A stretch of 5,267 nt of DNA. Source: DATCDR01 sp036510575. Lineage in GTDB: Bacteria > Actinomycetota > Acidimicrobiia > Acidimicrobiales > Bog-793. Of the stretch, positions 1 through 5,267 are shown piece by piece (the first letter of the stretch is position 1; every line of letters starts with the position of its first letter). The notes beneath the pieces are model-generated. The model searched no databases. It was not told where the DNA came from and worked only from the letters and a program-made list of their open reading frames with translations. The position numbers and the translations under genes are program-made. Where the stretch lies: the NCBI GenBank assembly GCA_036510575.1, contig DATCDR010000100.1:1-5267 (forward strand), given 5' to 3'.

Positions 1-1806
1 CATCACGCGGTTCGGATCGGCCTGGTCCCGGTCGATCTTGTTGATCGCCACCACGATCGGCACCCCTGCCGCTTTTGCGTGATTGATCGCCTCCACTGTC
101 TGGGGCATCACGCCGTCGTCTGCAGCGACGACGAGCACGACGATGTCGGTGACCTGGGCGCCTCGGGCACGCATGGCAGTGAATGCCTCGTGGCCGGGGG
201 TGTCGATGAACGTGATCAGTTGACCGTTCGACTCGACCTGGTAGGCACCTATGTGCTGGGTGATCCCACCTGCCTCACCGGCGACGACGTTCGCGGATCG
301 GATCTTGTCGAGCAGCATCGTCTTTCCGTGGTCGACGTGACCCATGACGGTGATGATCGGTGGCCGTGGCCGAAGCGTGGCTGGATCGGGCTCGGCGTCC
401 TCATCGGCGAAGAAGCGTGCCTGCAGGGCAGCCTCTTTCTCCTCGCCCGGGTCGACAAGCTTCACCTTCGCGCCGAGCTCCGCGGCGAACAGCTCGACCA
501 TGTCGTCGCTAAGCGACTGCGTCGCTGTCACTACCTCACCTTGGAGGAAGAGGAAGCGAATCACGTCTCCTGCTGACCGGTTGAGCTTTGGACCGAGCTC
601 TTGTGGCGTCGAGCCACGCTCGACGATGACCTCGTTCTCGGGAATCGGGGCGTTCGAGGGCGCGTAGACCGACGCCTGTAATGGCTCGAGCTCTTCGGTG
701 TTCCTCCTGCGGCCTCCGCCTTGGCGGCGACGCTGTTGGGGACGACCGCGACCCGGAGGGGCTGGTCGGCCACCTCCGGCTCCGGGAGGTCCGCCTGTTG
801 AGAGGCCACCTGGTCGACCTGGCATGCCGCCTGACCCAGTTGAAGGCCGCGGTGCAAATCCCGTTCCGCCGGTACCTCCAGGGCGCGACCCAGTAAAGCC
901 ACCGCCCACTCGGGGCCCACCAGGGCCTCCCGGACCGGTTCTCGGTGCGAATCCTGGTCGTTGGCCGCCTGGGCCAGTCGAGCCACCTGGCGAGCCAGGT
1001 GCTACCGCTCGACCACGCGGCAGTGGTGCCCGCCCGCCAAGACCTGGTGGCGGCGGGATAGGACGACCTGATGCGGAGCGTGGCGGACCACCTGGTGGCG
1101 GCGGAATCGGTCGACCCGTAGCGCTCATCGGCGGGCGCGGTCCCGTCGGAGCGGCCGGTGACGCAGCCACTTCAGCACCCGCTGCGGCGGCTGGCTGCGC
1201 GGGGAGCGGCGGGGCCTGGGGGGCGGTCGTCAGGCGTGGCGCTGGAGCAGGGCGCGGCGGTACCGCGGATCGCGTCGCTTGTGGCGTCACTGGCCGCGGC
1301 GGCAACGTCCGCGAGTGGACCTGTTCGCTCAACTCACTTGCTGGACGAGATCGGACAACACGATGCTCGGCTGGAGCGACTGGCGCCGCGTCCTCGACGT
1401 CAGGAGCATCAGATGGTCGAGGCGCCTCAACAGCTGGAGCGAACGGCGAGGCGACTTGATCCACAACTGTCTCGGCGCTCCGAGCGACTGCAACGGGCTC
1501 AGGTGCGGGAGCCGCAACAGGAGGAGTGACAACCTCGAGAACAGGGCTCACGATCTCAGGGGCTGGTGCCTTCGCAGCGGCCTTTTTCGCGGCGCTCTTC
1601 GCGGGCGCGGCAGGCTCTTCGGGCTGCACCGGCCGAATCAGGCCGTCACGATCCGCCTTCCGGCGAACTCGGTCCGCTTGGGCTTCTTCGACTGACGATG
1701 AGTGACTCTTTACGCCGATGCCAAGATCGATGCAGAGATCAAGTGCCTCTTTGTTTGTGAGGCCTAGCTCGCGACCGAGCTCGTAAACGCGGATGTTTCT
1801 CGGCAA
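1..1806 (-). CDS. infB: Translation initiation factor IF-2 (N-terminal 602 codons, 3' end outside window)
   Basis: IF-2 is the GTPase that places initiator fMet-tRNA on the 30S subunit and promotes 50S joining. Residues 1 to about 55 form the first IF2_N module (MPRNIRVYELGRELGLTNKE). Residues about 56-375 are a low-complexity Ala/Pro then Gly/Arg-rich linker ending in an Arg cluster (QQRRRQGGGRRRN). A second IF2_N module lies at about 395-450 (STPQELGPKLNRSAGDVIRF). The GTPase domain follows: G1 GHVDHGKT at 489-496, GGITQHIGA at 513-521, G3 DTPGHEAF at 535-542 and G4 NKID at 589-592. The frame has no stop and reaches base 1, so the rest of the G domain and the tRNA-binding domains are missing only because the window ends. 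TTG at 1806 is chosen because conserved IF-2 sequence begins exactly there and AAAGGA (1818-1823) lies 11 nt upstream. It is the last operon gene visible, 73 nt after ylxR. The family assignment is certain; the exact start is very likely. Confidence 0.97.
   Translation of the reverse strand, partial: MPRNIRVYELGRELGLTNKEALDLCIDLGIGVKSHSSSVEEAQADRVRRKADRDGLIRPVQPEEPAAPAKSAAKKAAAKAPAPEIVSPVLEVVTPPVAAPAPEPVAVARSAETVVDQVASPFAPAVEAPRPSDAPDVEDAAPVAPAEHRVVRSRPASELSEQVHSRTLPPRPVTPQATRSAVPPRPAPAPRLTTAPQAPPLPAQPAAAAGAEVAASPAAPTGPRPPMSATGRPIPPPPGGPPRSASGRPIPPPPGLGGRAPLPRGRAVAPGSPGGSTGPGGQRPGFAPRTGPGGPGGPRVGGGFTGSRPGGTGGTGFAPRPSTGSGGMPGRPGGLSTGGPPGAGGGRPAPPGRGRPQQRRRQGGGRRRNTEELEPLQASVYAPSNAPIPENEVIVERGSTPQELGPKLNRSAGDVIRFLFLQGEVVTATQSLSDDMVELFAAELGAKVKLVDPGEEKEAALQARFFADEDAEPDPATLRPRPPIITVMGHVDHGKTMLLDKIRSANVVAGEAGGITQHIGAYQVESNGQLITFIDTPGHEAFTAMRARGAQVTDIVVLVVAADDGVMPQTVEAINHAKAAGVPIVVAINKIDRDQADPNRVM
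1030..1125 (-). repeat. Tandem 16-residue repeat in the IF-2 linker
   Basis: Two adjacent 48-nt units encode SATGRPIPPPPGGPPR and SASGRPIPPPPGLGGR (IF-2 residues about 228-259). The two copies share the core GRPIPPPPG, and the DNA match is strongest over a stretch of about 14 nt beginning at 1043 and again at 1091. It looks like an in-frame duplication inside the disordered linker. Each copy contains a run of four prolines. Confidence 0.8.
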
Positions 1807-1817
1807 CTGCTTGTAAG

Positions 1818-1823
1818 TCCTTT
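1818..1823 (-). promoter_or_regulatory. Probable ribosome binding site of infB
   Basis: AAAGGA on the minus strand lies 11 nt before the TTG start codon at 1806. The spacing is a little long, but no better start lies between it and the conserved PRNIRVYELG sequence, so it supports the TTG start. Confidence 0.55.
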
Positions 1824-1861
1824 CCCGACCGCACAGTTGGCGCGCCGGTTCACCTCGTCGC

Positions 1862-1880
1862 GAAGTTTCTCGCGAACTTC
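1862..1880. repeat. Small inverted repeat at the end of ylxR
   Basis: GAAGTT and AACTTC form a perfect 6-bp stem with a 7-nt loop, starting at the ylxR stop codon (TAG, 1880-1882). The sequence TCGCGA occurs twice here (1858-1863 and 1870-1875) and permits an alternative fold. No U-run follows in either direction, so it is not a standard terminator. It may be a minor RNA structure in the ylxR-infB gap or chance. Confidence 0.4.
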
Positions 1881-2137
1881 TATCCTCCCACACCTTCACC
1901 GCATACGGATCGTTCAGCGAGCCGGACGCGGAGCTGTGCTAGTTCTCGGTCAGAGAACTCTCGACGCAACGCACGCTGGAAGCCGCGACGCTGCACCGCT
2001 TGATCCACACACGCCGCCTGATCTGGGTGAATCCAGGCTCCCCGACCTGTCAGGGTTCGACCGATCAGCAGGTGACCTTCCTCGTCACTAGCAACGCGAA
2101 CGAGTACGTTAACGGCGCTCTTCGCGCGACATCCCAC
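1880..2137 (-). CDS. ylxR: YlxR family RNA-binding protein (DUF448), start uncertain
   Basis: YlxR is a small basic protein encoded between nusA and infB in many bacteria; the Bacillus homologue has been linked to RNase P. The frame shows the family core: RTCVGCR at the N-terminus, then GRGAWIHPD (residues 31-39 counted from GTG 2137), then a basic helix with QRRGFQRALRREF. From GTG 2137 it has 85 codons, close to the usual size of about 90. That GTG is the Val inside CVGC, so starting there would lose the conserved Arg-Thr-Cys. The frame stays open upstream to about 2200, inside the nusA end, but contains no ATG, GTG or TTG there. ATA at 2176-2174, overlapping the nusA stop, is the only near-cognate candidate noticed. 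The true N-terminus is therefore probably upstream of 2137 and cannot be fixed from sequence. Family assignment is strong from motifs and gene order. Confidence 0.85.
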   Translation of the reverse strand: MGCRAKSAVNVLVRVASDEEGHLLIGRTLTGRGAWIHPDQAACVDQAVQRRGFQRALRREFSDRELAQLRVRLAERSVCGEGVGG

Positions 2138-2160
2138 GCACGTGCGCTCAGGAAGCGAGC

Positions 2161-2172
2161 CGCCTTTCGGCG
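2161..2172 (-). other. GNRA-tetraloop hairpin right after the nusA stop
   Basis: On the minus strand CGCC-GAAA-GGCG forms a perfect 4-bp GC stem capped by a GAAA tetraloop, a particularly stable loop class. It begins at the first base after the nusA TAA and sits just where the ylxR ribosome binding site and start would be expected. No U-run follows, so it is not a terminator. A role in nusA-ylxR coupling or processing is only inferred. Confidence 0.5.
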
Positions 2173-3456
2173 TTATTCGCTCGCCTCGGAGCTCGGAGGC
2201 TCAACGACCTCATCGCTAGGCGCGTCAGGGGCCGCATCGGCTGGTGCGTCGACGGCCAGAGCGTCAGTCTCGGTCGCGGTCGCTTCAGCTGCATCCTCGA
2301 CCTCCTCGACGACAACGACTTCCTCGACGATGAACGAAGCGTCATCACTGCCGGCGCGCTCCCACTCCTCCATCGAGATGGCGGCACCGCCTCCAGCAGG
2401 CTGGAAGACCATCTCGCCAGACTCGCTTTGCACCCACTCGCCCTCGGCCCAGCCGCCTGCGCCGCCTGCCTCTTCGTCGGCGAGTTGGGTCTCGCTCTTG
2501 ATGTCGATCCGCCATCCGGTGAGCCTGGCCGCGAGCCTCGCGTTCTGACCCTCCTTGCCGATGGCGAGTGAAAGCTGGAAGTCGTGCACGATCACCGTCG
2601 CGGTGCCCGACTCCTCGTCGAGGCGCACCTCTTTCACCTTCGCGGGCTGCAGCGCCCTCGTCACGAACTCCGCCGGATCGTCGGAAAACGGGACGATGTC
2701 GACCTTCTCCCCTCGAAGCTCGTTAGTGACCATGCGGACGCGAGCACCTCGTGCGCCGACGCAGGCGCCAACCGGGTCGACGTTTTGATCGTTCGACCAG
2801 ACCGCTATCTTCGTGCGATGCCCTGGCTCGCGAGCACAGGCCTTCAACTCGACGACGCCGTTTGAGATCTCGGGAACCTCGAGCTCGAAGAGTCGCTTGA
2901 TGAGCCCTGGGTGACTTCTCGAGACGACGATCTGGGGGCCCTTGTTGGTCTTCCTGACCTCGACGATGTAGGCCTTTAGGCGCGCGCCATGGTCGTAGCG
3001 CTCGTAGGGAACCTGTTCTGCTTGGGGCAGCAGGGCCTCGACCTTGCCGAGGTCCAAGAGCGTGTACCGGTTGTCGCTTTGCTGGATGATGCCAGTGACG
3101 ATGTCGCCCTCGCGCCCGGCGTACTCGTCGTATTTGATGTCGCGCTCTGCTTCACGGATCCGCTGCAAGATGACCTGCTTCGCCGCCTGGGCGGCGATGC
3201 GCCCGAAGTCGCTCGGGGTGTCGTCCCACTCTCTTGTGACGTTGCCGTCTTCGTCGAGCTCCTGGCCGTAGACGCGGATCTCACCTGAGTCGGAGTCGAT
3301 CGTAACGAACGCCTCCTCGGCTGCCTTCGGCATCCGCTTGTAGGCGGCGACTAGGGCGTTTGCGAGAGCCTCGAGAAGTGTGTCCACAGAGATCCCCTTC
3401 TCCCGGGCGATCTGTTGTAAGGCATCGAGAAACTCAAAGTTCATCGCGCTCGTCAT
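2173..3456 (-). CDS. nusA: Transcription termination/antitermination factor NusA
   Basis: NusA binds RNA polymerase and nascent RNA and modulates pausing, termination and antitermination. The 427 residues show the RNA polymerase-binding N-terminal domain (about 5-115, MNFEFLDALQQIAREKGIS), an S1 domain (about 116-182), KH1 with DPVGACVGARGARV (227-240) and KH2 with LAIGKEGQNARLAARLTG (297-314). The final 80 or so residues are an acidic, Ala/Val/Glu-rich tail with no visible fold. The start ATG at 3456 overlaps the rimP stop as ATGA and has GAAGGAG (3462-3468) at 5-nt spacing. ATG 3444, four codons later, matches the usual NusA N-terminus (MNxELLDAL) and is an alternative. The overlap implies translational coupling to rimP. 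I see no AR1/AR2 repeats of the E. coli type; the tail is longer than I expect for actinobacterial NusA. Family certain. Confidence 0.97.
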   Translation of the reverse strand: MTSAMNFEFLDALQQIAREKGISVDTLLEALANALVAAYKRMPKAAEEAFVTIDSDSGEIRVYGQELDEDGNVTREWDDTPSDFGRIAAQAAKQVILQRIREAERDIKYDEYAGREGDIVTGIIQQSDNRYTLLDLGKVEALLPQAEQVPYERYDHGARLKAYIVEVRKTNKGPQIVVSRSHPGLIKRLFELEVPEISNGVVELKACAREPGHRTKIAVWSNDQNVDPVGACVGARGARVRMVTNELRGEKVDIVPFSDDPAEFVTRALQPAKVKEVRLDEESGTATVIVHDFQLSLAIGKEGQNARLAARLTGWRIDIKSETQLADEEAGGAGGWAEGEWVQSESGEMVFQPAGGGAAISMEEWERAGSDDASFIVEEVVVVEEVEDAAEATATETDALAVDAPADAAPDAPSDEVVEPPSSEASE

Positions 3457-4010
3457 GCTTGCTCCTTCGTCATCTCCACGTCCCCGACTATTGGGTCGCC
3501 TACTTGTTCGTCCCCATCGTCGGGATGCGCCGCCGACTCACGCGACGACGCCAGTGCTGCTTTCCAGTCAAAGATCGTGTGGGCGCGCTCGATGTCGCCG
3601 TAACCGACGCGTCGCTCGGCGCCGTTCGCGCGGAACTCGATACCCCTCTCGTCAGCATTAAGGAGCGTCGCCTCGAAGCGGCGCTGACCGCTCGCGCCAG
3701 AAACCAGACGGAGGGCGATCTCGGCTCCGATTGCCGCCTGGTAGTGCTGTTGCTTCCTCAGCCGCCGTTCGAGCCCTGGGCTAGATACCTCCAGCTCGTA
3801 ATGCGTCGCCGGCGCGATCTCCTCGCGCTCGTCAAGGGCGGCGGACAAGACCCGCGCGACGTCGGCGACTGCGTCTAAATCGAGGCCGCCGGGTCGATCG
3901 ACGGTGACGACGAGGGTGGCAGAGCGGAGCTCGACGTCGTAGAGGTCGAGATGAAGCGCGGCGCACGTCTCGGCCAGAAAAGTTTCCAGTTCGATAGCCC
4001 TATCTTCCAC
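3453..4010 (-). CDS. rimP: Ribosome maturation factor RimP
   Basis: RimP is a cytoplasmic factor needed for 30S subunit maturation. The 185-residue product has the N-terminal alpha/beta domain (about 1-85) ending in the family signature YELEVSSPGLERRL (71-84), followed by the C-terminal SH3-like domain (about 86-150, including FEATLLNADERGIEF). A further 35 residues or so form an acidic, probably disordered tail (AAHPDDGDEQVGDPIVGD). The start is GTG 4010, because AAGGAGG (4018-4024) lies 7 nt upstream and an in-frame stop lies a few codons further up. It is the first gene of the minus-strand operon and overlaps nusA by 4 nt, a gene pair found together in most bacteria. Length is within the upper part of the family range. 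Confidence 0.96.
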   Translation of the reverse strand: MEDRAIELETFLAETCAALHLDLYDVELRSATLVVTVDRPGGLDLDAVADVARVLSAALDEREEIAPATHYELEVSSPGLERRLRKQQHYQAAIGAEIALRLVSGASGQRRFEATLLNADERGIEFRANGAERRVGYGDIERAHTIFDWKAALASSRESAAHPDDGDEQVGDPIVGDVEMTKEQA

Positions 4011-4017
4011 GTCACCT

Positions 4018-4024
4018 CCTCCTT
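4018..4024 (-). promoter_or_regulatory. Strong Shine-Dalgarno site of rimP
   Basis: AAGGAGG on the minus strand is followed by a 7-nt spacer and GTG 4010. This near-perfect anti-16S match fixes the rimP start as GTG. Confidence 0.85.
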
Positions 4025-4077
4025 CGACTCGTCATCCCGGTCGCTCATTGACCTCACCAATTACTGTTCCGGCCCTC

Positions 4078-4108
4078 AGAAAAGCAAGAACGTGGGCTAA
4101 AGCCCACG
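4078..4108 (-). terminator. Terminator-like hairpin in the rimP leader
   Basis: On the minus strand CGTGGGC-TTTA-GCCCACG forms a perfect 7-bp GC-rich stem (4091-4108), followed at once by TTCTTGCTTTTCT. The structure and U-rich tail fit an intrinsic terminator firing toward rimP, about 70-100 nt before its start. G-U pairs could extend the stem by several more pairs. On the plus strand the hairpin is preceded by an A-rich stretch and followed by no T-run, so it should act in the minus direction. It could be a leader attenuator of the rimP operon, a terminator for antisense RNA, or a copy of a dispersed palindromic repeat. Confidence 0.5.
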
Positions 4109-4181
4109 CCCTCTGGCCAAACTCGGACCGCCACTGCTTCGCCCAAATGATAGCAGCCAAGGCCAAGATTCCCTTCCGGGG

Positions 4182-4222
4182 GCCCAGGTACCAACGGTAG
4201 GAGAACCGGTACAGTGCTGGGC
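4182..4222. repeat. Imperfect long inverted repeat
   Basis: GCCCAG-GTACC (4182-4192) pairs with GGTAC (4208-4212) and CTGGGC (4217-4222), leaving a 4-nt bulge (AGTG) and a 15-nt loop that itself contains CGGT and ACCG. It gives 11 base pairs in two helices on either strand. It could be an RNA structure in a leader or an operator-like palindrome. No family is recognised. Confidence 0.4.
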
Positions 4223-4271
4223 AAACATCTCCCTTGAGCTCTCCGGCGCGGTGAGACAGGGCGATGATTTC

Positions 4272-4277
4272 GGAGGT
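4272..4277 (+). promoter_or_regulatory. Shine-Dalgarno site that sets the start of the plus-strand gene
   Basis: GGAGGT is followed by a 6-nt spacer (CATCTG) and GTG 4284 in the frame of the long downstream coding region. No ATG or other well-placed start exists in the open frame upstream, so this site decides the start. Confidence 0.75.
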
Positions 4278-4283
4278 CATCTG

Positions 4284-5267
4284 GTGCGGGATCGCAGCAA
4301 TGACGATGACCTCGCGCGCGCCGCAGCCGGGACAGCGGCCGCGCTCGAAGTCCAGCTCCTAGCCGACCTAAGACGACTCACCGGAGCGGTCTCAGCCGAT
4401 GCGGCCGCCCCTGATCAGCCCTCCCCCATCGTCTGTTTCAACTTCACCCTCGGCCAGACCGAGCTATCTGGCCTTTCCGCCCTCGCCTCACTTGCGCTTC
4501 TCGGTGCGGGAATTCGCGCGACGCAGATCACGGTCAGCGCCGCCGAACTGGCAGCGCTCGAGCCACGCCAGGCTCCGAGCTCCCGGCCGAGTTGCATCGT
4601 CACCCTTGACCGACACGCTCCAGGCACGTTCCTGCTCGACCTCGCAGCTGCCGGCACCACCGCCGTTGTTGGCACGAATACCGCCGTCGATGCGGCACTC
4701 AGCGATCTCGCGAGGAAGGCGGCGAGCAGATCGTATGGAACCGCGAACCGGGTGATCGTCATCGGCAAGGGTCTGCGCAGAGTCGCGGAGGTGAGCTCGG
4801 TGGTGTCGGTCAACCGCGTAGACGAGGGCCTTGAGGTACTCCGCCGCCTCGAGGCGAGCGGCAGGGCGGGTGAGCCGGACAAGGCAACGCTCGTCGTCAT
4901 CTCACGCGAGGCCTACCGGGGTCAGGCGATCCACGAACTTCTTGCCTACGCCTCGAGCCGTCCGTGGTGCTGCATCTTGCTCCCCGCTCCCGCGGCGACA
5001 GCCAAGGTGGTGGTCTCGGTCATCGGTCGGGCGATGGCGTGTTACCTCCGAGCGACGGCTGCCGAGGACGTGGCGGTCTCGCTCCAAGATGGGCTGAACG
5101 GCGCGGTAGCGGTGCTCGACCCGCCCGTCGAGATCGCCGTGCTCGGACCGATCGAGGTCCGCGGCACACTCGAATCGGTCGACCAACGACCAAAGCTCAC
5201 CGAGCTCATCGTCTACCTGGCGATGCACCCAGAGGGTGCGGCAGCGACCGCCTGGCAGAGCGCGCTC
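4284..5267 (+). CDS. BTAD/SARP-type winged-helix regulator-like protein, 3' end outside window
   Basis: The frame encodes 328 residues with no stop before the edge. The end of the visible part is the most telling: VEIAVLGPIEVRG (from residue 282) and then RPKLTELIVYLAMHPEG. This resembles the entry into the OmpR-like winged helix that precedes the bacterial transcriptional activator domain (BTAD) of actinobacterial SARP and LysM-BTAD proteins. Before it lies an alpha/beta region with hydrophobic strands at about 114-124 (GTFLLDLAAAG), 155-161 (NRVIVIG), 201-207 (ATLVVIS) and 227-236 (PWCCILLPAP), like the central domain of the large LysM-BTAD proteins. I see no Walker A motif. Unlike those proteins, GTG 4284 with its strong ribosome binding site gives a start with no membrane helices or LysM domain; residues 1-60 are polar and helical (DDDLARAAAGTAAALEVQLL). 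The frame is open further up to a stop at 4098-4100 without a good start, so N-terminal truncation by rearrangement is possible. DNA target and signal are unknown. Confidence 0.75.
   Translation, partial: MRDRSNDDDLARAAAGTAAALEVQLLADLRRLTGAVSADAAAPDQPSPIVCFNFTLGQTELSGLSALASLALLGAGIRATQITVSAAELAALEPRQAPSSRPSCIVTLDRHAPGTFLLDLAAAGTTAVVGTNTAVDAALSDLARKAASRSYGTANRVIVIGKGLRRVAEVSSVVSVNRVDEGLEVLRRLEASGRAGEPDKATLVVISREAYRGQAIHELLAYASSRPWCCILLPAPAATAKVVVSVIGRAMACYLRATAAEDVAVSLQDGLNGAVAVLDPPVEIAVLGPIEVRGTLESVDQRPKLTELIVYLAMHPEGAAATAWQSAL

Larger units (their letters stand above)
4011..4283. other. Divergent intergenic region between rimP and the BTAD-type gene
   Basis: These 273 bases lie between two diverging starts and must hold the promoters of both units unless transcription enters from elsewhere. 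I see the two ribosome binding sites, a hairpin with U-rich tail and a longer imperfect inverted repeat. No pair of -35/-10 boxes is convincing. TATCAT on the minus strand (about 4148-4153) is a possible -10 box upstream of the hairpin, but it lacks a good -35 box at the right distance. I looked for a tRNA, because a tRNA gene heads this operon in E. coli, and found no T-loop or acceptor stem. Confidence 0.6.

Noticed and set aside
79..576. 165-codon plus-strand reading frame
   Set aside because: It lies antisense to the IF-2 GTPase domain, whose motifs are intact on the minus strand.
698..1459. 253-codon Pro/Gly-rich plus-strand reading frame
   Set aside because: It is the mirror of the low-complexity Gly/Pro/Arg linker of infB in high-GC DNA; the minus-strand frame is a clear IF-2.
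3360..3878. 172-codon plus-strand reading frame
   Set aside because: It is antisense to rimP and the start of nusA and has no family motif.
3875..4060. Possible upstream frame or leader peptide overlapping the rimP start
   Set aside because: It starts at a TTG with no good ribosome binding site and runs out of frame through rimP; the strong AAGGAGG serves GTG 4010.
4251..4253. GTG as an alternative start of the plus-strand gene
   Set aside because: It is in frame but lacks a Shine-Dalgarno sequence, whereas GTG 4284 has GGAGGT at ideal spacing.
4032..4280. 82-codon minus-strand reading frame between rimP and the plus-strand gene
   Set aside because: No Shine-Dalgarno sequence precedes its ATG, no recognisable motif is encoded, it contains the terminator-like hairpin and inverted repeat, and its start overlaps the ribosome binding site of the divergent gene.
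4011..4283. A tRNA gene heading the operon, as metY does in E. coli
   Set aside because: No T-loop consensus, anticodon arm or acceptor stem could be assembled on either strand.
4415..4900. 161-codon minus-strand reading frame
   Set aside because: It is antisense to the plus-strand BTAD-type gene, is Ser/Arg/Thr-rich as expected of a shadow frame, and has no supported start.

Overview
The window holds the start of a conserved translation and transcription operon on the minus strand, rimP-nusA-ylxR-infB, and one divergent plus-strand gene that runs off the right edge. GC content is high, GTG and TTG start codons are used, IF-2 has a very long Ala/Pro/Gly/Arg-rich linker, and the divergent gene ends in a regulator-type winged-helix segment of a kind common in actinobacteria. 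Together these suggest a high-GC actinobacterium, perhaps of a deep lineage such as Acidimicrobiia; that placement is inference.

Layout, read in the minus direction from the middle of the window. A gene-free region of about 270 bp (4011-4283) carries a strong hairpin with a U-rich tail (4078-4108) and an imperfect inverted repeat (4182-4222). It is followed by rimP (GTG start, 3453-4010), nusA (2173-3456, overlapping rimP by 4 nt as ATGA), ylxR (about 1880-2137, start unclear) and infB (1-1806, TTG start, cut by the left edge inside the GTPase domain just after the NKID motif). RimP matures the 30S subunit, NusA controls RNA polymerase pausing and termination, YlxR is a small RNA-binding protein and IF-2 delivers initiator tRNA, so the operon couples transcription with translation and ribosome assembly.

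On the plus strand a gene starts at GTG 4284 behind an excellent Shine-Dalgarno sequence and is open to the last base (328 codons seen). Its C-terminal part (VEIAVLGPIEVRG, then RPKLTELIVYLAMHPEG) looks like the winged-helix entry of the actinobacterial LysM/BTAD (SARP-like) proteins. It lacks the LysM and membrane segments that usually precede that region.

The points most worth a second look are this apparently soluble BTAD-type protein divergent from a housekeeping operon, the terminator-like hairpin in the rimP leader, and a ylxR gene with no normal start codon ahead of its conserved RTCVGC motif, next to a GNRA hairpin at the nusA stop. I saw no mobile element, CRISPR array, tRNA or rRNA.
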